Shown here: piece after piece, positions 1-7,805 of the stretch
Numbering within the stretch: position 1 is the stretch's first letter
Layout of the letters: every line of letters starts with the position of its first letter
Assembly (NCBI RefSeq): GCF_000166135.1
Contig: NC_014666.1
Coordinates: 1,798,001-1,862,000 of the forward strand
Direction: 5' to 3'
Source: Pseudofrankia inefficax
GTDB lineage: Bacteria > Actinomycetota > Actinomycetes > Frankiales > Frankiaceae
Length of the DNA: 64,000 nt
Notes under the pieces: model-generated
Databases searched by the model: none
The model's input: the letters and a program-made list of their open reading frames with translations, nothing else
Told to the model about the DNA's origin: nothing
Translations under genes and position numbers: made by a program

Positions 1-38
1 GCGCTGCTCACAGCGCTTTCGGGCAGGCGGCGACTAAG

Positions 39-560
39 TCAGTGCACGAGGCCCTGGTGTCCCCAGCGTGGGGTGGGTCCGGGATCGCCGAGGTCGGTTC
101 CGGCGGGGTCCAGGGAGACCTGTTGGGCGATGGCGGTGCCCCAGCCGAAGTAGTCCATGAGCGTCGCCGCCAGTTCCGGCCGGCCGGGGAGTATCTCGTT
201 GATCGCGTCGGCCATCAGGTCGAGCCAGCGTTGGCGGTGTTCGTCGCGGATGCCCAGGCCGAGGTGGCTGCGTAGCAGTGCCTGATGGCCGCCGAGGTGT
301 GCGGAGAAGTCGGCGGGCCCGCCGAAGACCTCGGCCAGCCAGACGGCCACGTGATCGAGGTGGGTCGGGGTGAAGTGGGCGAACACGGGAGCGAGGAGTT
401 CGTCGGCGAGCACGCGGTCGTAGAACGCCGCGGACAGCCGCCGCAGGCCGTCGAGACCGCCGACCTCGGAGTAGAGCGAGGAACCCACGATGACCTCCCG
501 AGGGCTGGTACGCGGGGGCGCCCAGAGGTCCACCATGCCAGACCCGTCGCTGCGGGTCAT
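39..560 (-). CDS. truncated haemoglobin (group II-like)
   Basis: The 173-residue product is a truncated globin, a haem protein that binds O2/NO. A B-helix AFYDRVLAD segment (Tyr47) and an RSHLGLGI segment whose His99 matches the proximal haem ligand of group II truncated globins are visible, followed by the conserved downstream Trp (RQRWLDLM). The globin fold begins near residue 30, so the first 20-odd residues are an extension and an internal ATG at residue 9 is an alternative start. It is followed on the same strand by a permease remnant that is not part of a functional operon. The family is clear; the physiological role (NO detoxification or O2 handling) is inferred from relatives. Confidence 0.85.
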   Translation of the reverse strand: MTRSDGSGMVDLWAPPRTSPREVIVGSSLYSEVGGLDGLRRLSAAFYDRVLADELLAPVFAHFTPTHLDHVAVWLAEVFGGPADFSAHLGGHQALLRSHLGLGIRDEHRQRWLDLMADAINEILPGRPELAATLMDYFGWGTAIAQQVSLDPAGTDLGDPGPTPRWGHQGLVH

Positions 561-622
561 GGCTGGGGTGATCTTGAAAGCTGGTCGGTCGCGTTCGTCT
601 CACGGTGCTGGTCGTCGCTGGG

Positions 623-805
623 TCAGGTGGCTTCGACGAGGTAGAGGACGGCGAGCGCGATCGCGAGGCCGCCGAGGACCAGTCGCAGGGCGGCATTCGG
701 CAGCCTGCCCTGGAGCCGGGCGCCCAGATAGCCGCCCGTGAGACCGCCCGCGCCGCAGGCGAGACCGAGCGCCCAGTGAGGAGCGATGTTTCCCGGGGTC
801 GTCAG
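623..805 (-). pseudogene. C-terminal remnant of a TauE/SafE-type permease
   Basis: Read on the minus strand, about 60 codons end at a TGA and encode the typical last two transmembrane segments of a sulfite exporter TauE/SafE protein: GNIAPHWALGLACGAGG, then GGYLGARLQGRLP, then a final hydrophobic helix. Full-length members have about 250 residues, so roughly three quarters is missing and no start codon serves this fragment. It sits between the globin and an unrelated membrane protein. I interpret it as the relic of a deletion. Confidence 0.6.
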
Positions 806-874
806 CCTCCGCCGTCGCCGAAGGCCGCTCGGGGAGACACGCCGATCGGACCAGCCGGGCTCCGGGCCCTCTGA

Positions 875-1393
875 TCAGAGGGGTCGTGGGGATGTGTTCC
901 TCGTCGCCGCGGCCGTTCTGGCGGCGGCGAGGGTGGTCGCGGTATGGAGCGCCGCGACGATGGCCGCGATGACGGCGACCGACACGGTTCCCTCGCGCGC
1001 CTGGTGGTGGATCTCAGCGATGTCGAGGACCGCCGCGCTGGCGGCGAACAGGGCGACGAGCGCGCAGACACCTGTCGACGGGCGGCGCCAAACAGCCGCG
1101 GCGAGGAGCAGCGACGCGGCCACGAAGGCCGCGACGGTGCCGGGTGACTCTGCGGGGATCCCGAACACGGTCTCGGACTCGTGCGCGTCGCCGGCCGCGC
1201 GTTCCCCGCTTTCACCAGCCTCGCGGCTTTCGCTGTCTGCGGTGCCGGTCCTTTCGTCGGCTTCACTGGTTTCGCTGTGCCCGCCTTCCGGTTCGGTCCC
1301 GGCGGTTTCGCCGGGATGCGCTGGCTGTTCGGAAGCGGCCTCGTGATGGGGGCGGGCCTCCACACGTCCGCCTGCCCGGTATGTCCGCGTCAT
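875..1393 (-). CDS. small membrane protein with acidic, Glu/Ser/Thr-rich N-terminus
   Basis: The product has 172 residues. Residues 1-80 are low-complexity, rich in Glu, Ala, Gly and Ser, and probably disordered. Residues about 85-165 form three hydrophobic stretches consistent with three membrane helices (around FVAASLLLAAAVW, ALVALFAASAAVLDI and VAVIAAIVAAL). No enzymatic motif is visible and I do not recognise the family. The stop is followed by the permease remnant. The coding frame is supported by the clean hydrophobic pattern; function is unknown. Confidence 0.55.
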   Translation of the reverse strand: MTRTYRAGGRVEARPHHEAASEQPAHPGETAGTEPEGGHSETSEADERTGTADSESREAGESGERAAGDAHESETVFGIPAESPGTVAAFVAASLLLAAAVWRRPSTGVCALVALFAASAAVLDIAEIHHQAREGTVSVAVIAAIVAALHTATTLAAARTAAATRNTSPRPL

Positions 1394-1437
1394 CCTCGCG
1401 GCTCACCGGCACCGCACCGCCGGGTTGTCGGTGCGAA

Positions 1438-1719
1438 CTATCGATGGGCGCGAGGGGTGGGCAGGCCCAGGTCGACCGGGCCGGGAACGGCCCGGCAGGC
1501 CGCATGGCGGCGACGGCGGACCACGACGACCCCGACCAACGCGGCGACCGCCATCACGGCGAGCACGGGAACCCACAGGGCGGCGACCGTCGCGGCGGCG
1601 GCGACCGTGCCGAGGACGGCGAGCAGCGGGCCGGCACAGCACACCGCACACGCCGCGACCACGGCGACGCCGGCGCCGATCCGCGACCACGGACCAGACC
1701 TGCCAGGCGAGGCGCTCAC
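1438..1719 (-). CDS. small MerT-like membrane protein next to a MerR regulator
   Basis: This 93-residue protein has two hydrophobic segments, a vicinal cysteine pair in the first (AVCCAGPLLAVLG) and an Arg-rich cytoplasmic tail. The paired cysteines in the first membrane helix resemble those of mercuric transporters, although the family assignment is by analogy. The start overlaps the stop of the upstream MerR gene (ATGA-type 4-base overlap), so the two are translationally coupled and probably answer to the same metal or thiol-reactive signal. Confidence 0.65.
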   Translation of the reverse strand: MSASPGRSGPWSRIGAGVAVVAACAVCCAGPLLAVLGTVAAAATVAALWVPVLAVMAVAALVGVVVVRRRRHAACRAVPGPVDLGLPTPRAHR

Positions 1720-2498
1720 GCCGTCACTCCGAACAGATCAGCCAGCAAGCCAGTAGCGGCCTGGGGTGCGCGGACGGTCAGGACCAGCGCGCCAGCAGCG
1801 AGTTCGAGGGTGAACGCGAAGAACGCGCAGCAGTCCTGCTCGGCCGCCGCAAGCGCGGCAACCCGGCCGGCGAGATCCGGGCCGGGCGGGAACGTCAGAC
1901 GCAGCCCGTCCGTGATCTCCTGCCGGCTGACCGCAGTGCCGAGGAGCTCGCGCCACTGGCCGGCACGGTCGGCCTGCTCGTCCCCACCGAGGGCGCATGC
2001 CACTGGCGCATCACGCCGTGTCTCGTCCTCGGCGGTGTCGGCGGGTCGGGTCGGGGACAGCGTGAGTGACACCGGGCCGGCGGTTGCCGGACCGGCTGTG
2101 GTCAGGCAACCGCAGTCCGGACCACACCCGCCCACGGGCGCCTCCTGCCCGAGCTCGGTGTGGAACGCGGCCAGCCGCGCGGAGAACGCCGACAGCTCGG
2201 CCGCGCGCTGGTCGGCGTCCGCGATCCGGGCGGCGACCAGCGGGCGCATCCGTTCCCGGACCGCCGCGCACACCCCCTGCTCCCACACCCCCAGCAGATC
2301 GCCGATCTCCTCCAGCGACAGCCCGAGCAGCTTCCCGGAGGAGATGAACGCCAGCCTCTCCACAGCGTCGTCGTCGTAGACGCGGTAGCCCGACGGGGTC
2401 CGCTCGGCAGGCAACAGCCCGGCTGTCTCATAGAACCGCAGCGTCGTCGCCGGCACACCGACACGATCCGCCAGCTGCGAAATCCGATAGGAAACCAT
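1716..2498 (-). CDS. MerR-family transcriptional regulator with Cys-rich C-terminal half
   Basis: The product has 260 residues from the ATG at 2498. The N-terminal 70 residues are a classic MerR winged HTH (RISQLADRVGVPATTLRFYE, then RVYDDDAVERLAFI), followed by the dimerisation helix. A CGPDCGC cluster lies near residues 118-125. The C-terminal segment contains EQDCCAFFAFTL, seen in actinobacterial MerR proteins that accompany small membrane proteins. A longer reading frame exists upstream, but the HTH begins directly at this ATG and the operator lies just upstream. It probably senses a thiophilic metal and autoregulates the two-gene operon; the ligand is inferred. Confidence 0.85.
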   Translation of the reverse strand: MVSYRISQLADRVGVPATTLRFYETAGLLPAERTPSGYRVYDDDAVERLAFISSGKLLGLSLEEIGDLLGVWEQGVCAAVRERMRPLVAARIADADQRAAELSAFSARLAAFHTELGQEAPVGGCGPDCGCLTTAGPATAGPVSLTLSPTRPADTAEDETRRDAPVACALGGDEQADRAGQWRELLGTAVSRQEITDGLRLTFPPGPDLAGRVAALAAAEQDCCAFFAFTLELAAGALVLTVRAPQAATGLLADLFGVTA

Positions 2499-2511
2499 GA
2501 CCGGACCGTAA

Positions 2512-2536
2512 ACCTTCGACCCGACTCGAAGGTCAA
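2512..2536 (-). promoter_or_regulatory. MerR-type promoter/operator
   Basis: A perfect dyad ACCTTCGA-N6-TCGAAGGT occupies 2512-2533. On the minus strand it follows a TTGACC -35-like box (2531-2536), and a TTTACGG -10-like stretch lies 18-19 bp downstream. An elongated spacer carrying a dyad is the hallmark of MerR-controlled promoters, and the start codon of the MerR gene lies 14 bp downstream of the dyad. Confidence 0.7.
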
Positions 2537-2681
2537 GGCCGCGGTCGACCCAACGGCACCATAGGCCGCTGACCGATTCCGTCTCGACCGTCAGCTTCAG
2601 GTGTTCGCTGCCGTGTGGGCGTAGTCGGTGAAGCTGGTCGGTGGGCGTCCCCAAGGCCTGACCCTCGGACACAATGAGCGG

Positions 2682-3170
2682 GTGTCCGATATCGCGTGGG
2701 ACGACGTGCACATCGACTTTGACCCCGACGTGAACGGGGTCTTGCCTGACGTCGTTATCGAGTCGGCGGGCATCGACGACTGGCAGGCGGTGCTTGACTT
2801 CGTCAACGCACGGGGCTGGGCCTACGACTACGGGGACGAGGCCGGGAACCGCCTCGTCCTACCCACCGCTCAGCAGTTCTTCGCCCGACGCGACCGGGGC
2901 ACGCCGCTCGCGGTCTGGCCCGGGCCGGGTATGAGGGTCAACTTCTGGTCTCTGGACGAGGGCACGATCGACGCCGATGTGGATCTTCGGGAGCTTCAGG
3001 GGCAGGAACCGCTGGACCAGCTCTGCGATCTGATCCGGGCTCTCGGGCAACTCCTGCGCAAGCCTGTGGTGATGCTCGCGGAAGGCTGCGGCCCACCGCG
3101 GTATCCGATCCTGGCCTACGACGTCGAGGCGGACCGGGTAGTTGTGTTGGCTCGGTCCACTGCCGACTGA
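2682..3170 (+). CDS. hypothetical protein, 162 aa
   Basis: I do not recognise the family. The protein is acidic and looks globular and cytoplasmic (SDIAWDDVHIDF at the start, NFWSLDEGTIDADVDL in the middle, a helix ending in LLRKPVVMLAEG). No signal peptide or membrane helix is seen. I chose the GTG at 2682 because the codons upstream overlap the MerR promoter region and lack similar composition; an upstream ATG at 2628 is possible. It is the last gene before the tRNA-derived attachment repeat, so it probably belongs to the chromosomal backbone side. Confidence 0.55.
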   Translation: MSDIAWDDVHIDFDPDVNGVLPDVVIESAGIDDWQAVLDFVNARGWAYDYGDEAGNRLVLPTAQQFFARRDRGTPLAVWPGPGMRVNFWSLDEGTIDADVDLRELQGQEPLDQLCDLIRALGQLLRKPVVMLAEGCGPPRYPILAYDVEADRVVVLARSTAD

Positions 3171-3293
3171 CGGTCCGCCCCCGGCAGCCTCACACGAACA
3201 TGTGGCTGCCAGCGTGGCTGCCAGAAACGATCAAAGATCGCCGCCCATGATCCACTCTGGGGCGGCGACCTGTGAAAACTACATAGCGTGAGC

Positions 3294-3368
3294 GTGGGGC
3301 GGGTGGGGCTCGAACCCACGACCGGAGGACTATGAGGACTTTGCGGGCTTAGCGGTGTGCTGAGCTGC
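3294..3368 (-). repeat. tRNA 3'-end fragment / attachment-site repeat, copy 1
   Basis: On the minus strand the sequence reads as the 3' half of a tRNA: an anticodon loop CTCATAG, a T arm with GTGGG/CCCAC flanking TTCGAGC, and a CCGCCCC acceptor strand plus A. No matching 5' half follows. The first 47 bp are identical, apart from one base, to the copy at 48960-49006 in the same orientation. Similarity continues through GGCTTAGCGGTGTGCTGAG and, more weakly, to about 3415. This is what integrases that use a tRNA 3' end leave behind. The anticodon would be CAT (Met or Ile2). Confidence 0.7.
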
Positions 3369-3415
3369 GAAGACGCAGGTCGTGCGCGACCGTGGATCGC
3401 CGAATACTCCGCTGT

Positions 3416-3689
3416 ACGGGAGCCGGCTGGGTCTGTGGCTTGTCGGCGAGATCACAGGTCCAGCGGGGCGTTCGCCATCGTTCCAGGGGCGGCCCTGACC
3501 CGGATGGGCCGCTTGGGGTGGCCGCGTTCTCATGAGTACGCGTCCCGCGCGAGCAGCGATCTGCGTCGGGCGGAGCTGCCGCGCGGATGTCCTCGACGGG
3601 TGCCGACCACCGATCCGCCCCGGGTCGTCGCCAGCCGCCGGGACCGTGTCGGGGCGTCGGCTGACTGCGTGCCTCCGTCAGCGCGAGTC
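3416..3689. other. gene-free stretch inside the left element end
   Basis: No convincing coding frame, hairpin or RNA gene is seen here. It separates the attachment repeat from the triplet of 23-bp repeats and is probably element-derived non-coding DNA or decayed sequence. Confidence 0.4.
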
Positions 3690-3758
3690 GGCGCTTGGAA
3701 GACCATCGCTCATGCGATTGGAAGACTAGAGGTTCTGCGATTGGTAGACTGACGAGGT
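3690..3758 (+). promoter_or_regulatory. three tandem 23-bp repeats upstream of the ATPase gene
   Basis: Three units with an exact 23-bp period begin at 3690, 3713 and 3736. Their conserved core is GCGATTGGAAGACT, with variants GCGCTTGGAAGACC and GCGATTGGTAGACT. The last unit runs into the GTG start at 3757, where its GACGAGG also supplies a Shine-Dalgarno-like sequence. Close tandem spacing immediately before a start codon suggests an operator array or leader element for the following gene. Confidence 0.5.
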
Positions 3759-5025
3759 GGTCGACTATCGGCGCCGGATCATTGACGACATGCTGGACGA
3801 ACTCCAGCCGCATCTGCGCGCCCTGTCGATCCATGGCCCGAAGGGCGTCGGTAAGACCGCGACCGCGATGCAGCGTGCCGTATCGGTCGTCGACCTCAGC
3901 CTGGCCGGCCAGCGCGAGATCGTCTCTGCGGACCCGTCGGTACTGACCAGCCTGCCCGGCCCGGTCCTGGTGGACGAGTGGCAGAGACTGCCCGAGGTCT
4001 GGGACCACGTGCGGCGCTCGGTCGACGCCGGCTCGCCGGCTGGCCATTTCATCATCGCCGGCAGTTCCGCTCCCCGGGGCGCCGTGATCCACTCAGGTGC
4101 CGGGCGGATCGTGCCAATGCGGATGCGTCCGCTGAGCGTGGCGGAGCGCGGCCTCGAGACGCCGACGGTGAGCCTGTCCGCGCTCCTCGATGGGACCCGC
4201 GACATTGGCGGAACCACAAAGCTTCGGCTGACGGACTACGTCGAAGAGATCACCGCATCGGGCTTCCCCGCCATCCGCGGCCTGCCACCACGCGTCCGCC
4301 GCGCGGAACTGGATGCCTACCTGGAGAATGTGGTGCACCGGGAGTTTCCCGAGCAGGGCTACCCGGTTCGCCGGCCGGCCGTCCTGCGAGCCTGGCTTGC
4401 CGCCTACGCCGCAGCGACCTCAACGACGACGGCCTATTCGAGGATTCTGGACACAGCCACCGCCGGGCTGGCGAACAAGCCGGCCAAGGAGACCACGCTC
4501 GCTTACCGCGACGCGTTGTCGTCTCTGTGGCTGCTGGACCCGACAGCACCGTGGATCCCTGGTCGCAACCACTTCGACCGGCTCGCGCAATCGCCGAAAC
4601 ACCACCTGGCAGACCCCGCGCTGGCCGCCCGCCTACTCGGGCTCGATGGCCCCGCGCTCCTGCGCGCTGAGCAGGGCAGCGCGAGCCTGTCGGAAGGGAC
4701 GATCCTCGGCGCCCTCTTCGAACACCTCGCGGCGCTGAGCATGCACACCTACGCCGAGGCAGCCGAAGCCCGAGTCGGCCACCTACGCACCCGCAACAAC
4801 GACCATGAGGTGGACCTGATCGTCCAGCGTGCGGACGGCCGAGTGCTCGGTATCGAGGTCAAACTCGCCGACCGCGTCGAGGACGACGACGTCAAGCATC
4901 TCCGATGGCTCCGCGACCGGATCGGGAACGACCTGATCGACGCCGTCATCATCTACGCAGGCGAACGCGCATACCGACGGCGCGACGACATTGCCGCCGT
5001 CCCGCTAGCGCTGATCGGCCCGTGA
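3757..5025 (+). CDS. P-loop ATPase with DUF4143 C-terminal domain
   Basis: This 422-residue protein belongs to the AAA_14/DUF4143 group. The Walker A motif GPKGVGKT is at residues 27-34 and Walker B is around PVLVDEWQRLPEV (about residues 68-80). The C-terminal DUF4143 part ends in a restriction-endonuclease-like signature: EVDLIVQRADGR followed by GIEVKLA, giving the E..D...ExK order near residues 345-370. Such ATPases are widespread singletons with no settled function. A GTG start is used, placed directly after three 23-bp repeats. Its position just inside the attachment repeat suggests it is cargo of the integrated element. Confidence 0.85.
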   Translation: MVDYRRRIIDDMLDELQPHLRALSIHGPKGVGKTATAMQRAVSVVDLSLAGQREIVSADPSVLTSLPGPVLVDEWQRLPEVWDHVRRSVDAGSPAGHFIIAGSSAPRGAVIHSGAGRIVPMRMRPLSVAERGLETPTVSLSALLDGTRDIGGTTKLRLTDYVEEITASGFPAIRGLPPRVRRAELDAYLENVVHREFPEQGYPVRRPAVLRAWLAAYAAATSTTTAYSRILDTATAGLANKPAKETTLAYRDALSSLWLLDPTAPWIPGRNHFDRLAQSPKHHLADPALAARLLGLDGPALLRAEQGSASLSEGTILGALFEHLAALSMHTYAEAAEARVGHLRTRNNDHEVDLIVQRADGRVLGIEVKLADRVEDDDVKHLRWLRDRIGNDLIDAVIIYAGERAYRRRDDIAAVPLALIGP

Positions 5026-5174
5026 CCGCCGCAGCACCTGCCTGCGGCAGAGGTCCTGAATCCGGGCCGCTCGTTGGGGCTGGACAGCGCGGCGCCAGCA
5101 GTCCCTGACCGTTACTTCGGCCGTCCCGGCAGGCACGGATGCATGATCGGGTTAGGGCGTGAAAGGGTCGATCG

Positions 5175-5312
5175 GTGACGCTTCGCATGATGGTCGACCG
5201 TGACTCCCTCACCCTCGACCGGATCTCGCCGCTCTTCGTCGGCGGCAGAGTCTGGCTCCAGGCGGGGAACACGACCTTCCCCTTGTCCGTCCGGTCGCTA
5301 CCCGGGCCCTGA
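5175..5312 (+). CDS. small protein (45 aa) preceding the DUF2637-like gene
   Basis: A short frame from GTG 5175 encodes 45 residues (VTLRMMVDRDSLTLDR, then FVGGRVWLQAG) and ends 16 bp before the next start. Small proteins of this kind often precede Spd-like genes in actinobacterial conjugative elements, but I cannot name a family. The clean composition and the spacing support it; the evidence is modest. Confidence 0.4.
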   Translation: MTLRMMVDRDSLTLDRISPLFVGGRVWLQAGNTTFPLSVRSLPGP

Positions 5313-5328
5313 CCAGGGGCGATGCCCA

Positions 5329-5751
5329 GTGACCGCGCCGACCTCTACATCATCTACCGAATCGAACAAGCGTTCCGTACGCCTGGCGCGTCCGGACGGT
5401 TCGACCCGTCTCGTGACCGTGATCGTCGGCGTGGTCGTCGCTCTAACTTTCCTCTTCGGGTTCGGGAATGTGCTCGCGCTGGAGCTGCGTCTCGGTGTTC
5501 CGATGTGGGTAGCGCCGCTCGTCGCGCCCGCGGTTGATCTGTCGGTCGTGGGCCTTTTGCTCGGCAGCCGGCAACTCGCTGTGAACGGCGGTTCGGTGGA
5601 GGTGTTGCGCTCGGCACGGCGGCTGCTCATCTTCGCGAGCATGGTAACGCTGGCCCTGAACATCGCGGAACCCCTGATCGCCGGCCGCTACGGCAAAGCA
5701 GCGTTCGACGCCGTCGGACCGTTGCTTCTTATCGGCCGGGCCGAGGTGGGA
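5329..5751 (+). pseudogene. truncated DUF2637/Spd-like membrane protein of a conjugative element
   Basis: From GTG 5329, about 141 residues show the pattern of DUF2637 (SpdB/excisionase-neighbour) membrane proteins: helices around VTVIVGVVVALTFLFGFGN, WVAPLVAPAVDLSVVGLLLG and RLLIFASMVTLALNIAEPLI, then FDAVGPLLLIG. Family members continue with a second, DNA-binding half; here homology stops near 5751 and the frame runs on to a stop at 5820 through unrelated DNA. It is therefore the relic of an integrative element, cut by recombination with the gene on the opposite strand. Confidence 0.65.
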
Positions 5752-5793
5752 GTGCGCCACGAAGCAGTGTGTGACCGAGTGGAGGTGGAAGGA

Positions 5794-6306
5794 CTCCGCC
5801 AGGATGGCTGGGTCGAGTAGGTCCCAGAAGACGTCGAAGGCGGGTGTGCCGTCGGGTAGCTGGGCCCATTCGAAGGTGTGGTTGTGGTAGCCGAGGCGAA
5901 TGCCGTGTTCGGCCAGTTCGCCTGCGGCCGAGTTGAGGCGCAGTGCGAAGGCGGTCAGGGTCTGGCGGTCCTCGAAGACGGTGCCGTCGAATCCTTCGAC
6001 GAGGAACGGGATCGGCACGAAGACGGTGTCTGTGCCGAGGATGTGGCACGTCTCGACGAGAGTGGCCTGGCTGTCGGCGGCAATCGCGCCGTGCAGGGAG
6101 CTGACCGCGAGGCCCGCCGCGTCGAGGTCGGCGCGCAGTGCTGTGGCGTCGGTGCGGCTCTGCTCAGCAGGGGTGTTCCAGAGGCTGAGGACGAACGGTT
6201 CGACGTACCGGTAGCCGAGGTCAGCCAGCCGCCTGAGGGCGCTGGGACGGTCCGCGGCGAGGGAGTCGCGGACGCTGTAGAGCTGCACGCCGAGCGTGCC
6301 CGTCAT
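5794..6306 (-). pseudogene. N-terminal part of a sugar phosphate isomerase/epimerase-like TIM-barrel protein
   Basis: The minus strand encodes about 171 good residues of an AP-endonuclease-2/xylose-isomerase-like barrel: GVQLYSVRDSLAADR, then SSLHGAIA, then GYHNHTFEW with the conserved metal-site His residues, then FDVFWDLLDPAILAE. Members normally have 250-280 residues. Here homology ends at 5794 and the frame continues to a stop at 5443 through the antisense of the transfer-gene remnant. The first helix and RBS are intact, so a chimeric protein could be made, but the barrel lacks its last strands and is probably inactive. Confidence 0.6.
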
Positions 6307-6402
6307 ATCGGTCGCCTCCTTCGGCGGCTTTTCCGGAGACGTGTGCTGGGCCTCGGTCGGCGCGCGGTCCAGCCGGTCCTCGATGCTGGTCGGAGCACCG
6401 GG

Positions 6403-6912
6403 CTAGAGGCCGGTCTTGCGGAAGTCCCAGCTCACGATCTTGATCGGGGTGAGCTTCAGCCAGGCGTGGCGGCCGTCGTAGTGGAAGGTGCCGTTGCTGT
6501 ACTTCTCGCCGAACAGGCGCTCAGGCTCGGTGAGCAGCGCCGCAGCCTCGGGCGCGCCTGTCCGCGGTACCTCGCCGACGATCTCGGCCTGGCCGATCAG
6601 CTCGACGCCGCGCAGGTCGCCGAAGCCGTGGCCGGCGTCGACGATGACCGACGCCCGTGGGTCACGGGTCAGGTCGGTCCAGCGCTGGCTCTTGACGATG
6701 CTGTTGAGCCACAGCGCGGTGCCGTCCCAGACGAACCACAGGGCGGAGATGTGCGGGGCGCCGTCTGCGCCCACCGTCGAGACCCTGCAGGTCCGCTCCT
6801 CGGCGAGGAATCCGTCGCGCTCTTGCGGCGTCATCGCTATCCGCCGACCACGTCGCTGCTCGCGCAGCGGTGTGGCGTATCCGTGGTCGCTGCTGGCCGG
6901 CTCGGCACTCAT
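6403..6912 (-). CDS. pyridoxamine 5'-phosphate-oxidase-like (split-barrel flavin/F420) protein
   Basis: The 169-residue product has the split beta-barrel order of the PPOX superfamily: MTPQERDGFLAEERTCRVST, then ISALWFVWDGTALWL, then KSQRWTDLTRDPRASVIVD, then GVELIGQAEIV. In actinobacteria such proteins bind FMN, F420 or haem; which cofactor applies here is not readable. The ATG at 6912 is chosen because an AAGGAAGAC-type RBS lies just upstream. Only 35 bp separate it from the upstream SDR, so the two are probably one transcript. Confidence 0.8.
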   Translation of the reverse strand: MSAEPASSDHGYATPLREQRRGRRIAMTPQERDGFLAEERTCRVSTVGADGAPHISALWFVWDGTALWLNSIVKSQRWTDLTRDPRASVIVDAGHGFGDLRGVELIGQAEIVGEVPRTGAPEAAALLTEPERLFGEKYSNGTFHYDGRHAWLKLTPIKIVSWDFRKTGL

Positions 6913-6947
6913 CGAGGTCTTCCTTTCGTCGGCGCGTCTGGGCGGAA

Positions 6948-7721
6948 CTAGAGGCGGGTGATCCATCCGCCGTCGACGAGGATCGTCTGGCCGGTGATCC
7001 AGTCGCCGGCTTGGGAGCACAGCAGGAGCAGCGGGCCGACCAGGTCCTCGGGCGGGCCGGACTTCTTGCCCGGGATGCGTGCCTCGATCGCGGCGCGGAA
7101 CGGCGAGTCCTGGGGCAGGGAGACGTAGCCGCTGTCGTTGGCGACGAGGCCGGGCGCGATCGCGTTGACGTTGATGCCGCGGGGGCCGAGCTCGGCGGCG
7201 AGGTTGATCGTCAGGCCGTGGAGCGCGAACTTGCTGAGGCCGTAGATACCGCCGGTCATGAAGGCTCCGGCGGACAGTCCGTTCACGATCCGGCCGCCGC
7301 CGCGTTCGGTCATCGACGCGACTACGGCCTGGGTGCAGAGCAGCGGCCCGCGCAGGTTGACGTTCATGACACGGTCGTAGTCGGCGACGGGCATGTTCGA
7401 GAGTCCGTAGGGCGGCAGGTTCGTCATGATCGCCGCGTTGTTGATCAGGATGTCGATCCCGCCGAACGCGGTGACAGCGGCGGCGGCCATCGCCGCGGTC
7501 GACTCGGCGGACGAGACGTCGACCTGAGCCGCCGTGGCTGCCAGTCCCTGGCTGGTCAGCTTCTCGGCCGTGCGCTCGGCCGCGTCGCCGTCCAGGTCGG
7601 CGACGACGACGCGGGCGCCGGCCTGACAGAGGGCCTGCGCGTAGACCACGCCGATGCCTCCCGCTCCGCCGGTGAGGACCGCGACCTTGCCCGTGAGGTC
7701 GAACAGCTCCGTGGGTGTCAT
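6948..7721 (-). CDS. SDR family NAD(P)-dependent oxidoreductase
   Basis: This is a 257-residue classical short-chain dehydrogenase with the cofactor motif TGGAGGIG (residues 17-24), NNAA, and the catalytic YGLSK. The C-terminal end is INVNAIAPGLV...WITGQTILVDGGW. It is divergent from the aldehyde dehydrogenase operon across an 84-bp gap and probably shares its regulation. The substrate is unknown; the family oxidises or reduces alcohol/ketone groups. Confidence 0.88.
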   Translation of the reverse strand: MTPTELFDLTGKVAVLTGGAGGIGVVYAQALCQAGARVVVADLDGDAAERTAEKLTSQGLAATAAQVDVSSAESTAAMAAAAVTAFGGIDILINNAAIMTNLPPYGLSNMPVADYDRVMNVNLRGPLLCTQAVVASMTERGGGRIVNGLSAGAFMTGGIYGLSKFALHGLTINLAAELGPRGINVNAIAPGLVANDSGYVSLPQDSPFRAAIEARIPGKKSGPPEDLVGPLLLLCSQAGDWITGQTILVDGGWITRL

Positions 7722-7770
7722 GCGGCCACTAAGTCATGCGCATACTTCCCGAGTCAAGTACCTTCGGTCT

Positions 7771-7786
7771 TAAAGCGACTGCTTTA
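7771..7786. promoter_or_regulatory. candidate TetR operator between divergent genes
   Basis: The inverted repeat TAAAGC-GACT-GCTTTA lies in the 84-bp gap between the divergent SDR and aldehyde dehydrogenase genes. It is a plausible binding site for the TetR protein encoded at the end of the downstream operon. The link is inferred from position only. Confidence 0.35.
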
Positions 7787-7805
7787 GCTGGGAGGAGGGT
7801 CTGTT

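Noticed and set aside
1144-2379. Open frame of over 400 codons on the plus strand
   Set aside because: It is antisense to the MerR and small membrane protein genes and has the Arg/Pro/Ser-rich composition typical of spurious high-GC frames.
3294-3340. A complete tRNA gene
   Set aside because: Only the 3' half from the anticodon loop onward is present; the 5' stem partners are missing, so it is an attachment remnant.
5878-6951. Plus-strand frame of 357 codons
   Set aside because: It is antisense to the isomerase fragment and the PPOX-like gene; no conserved motif is visible.
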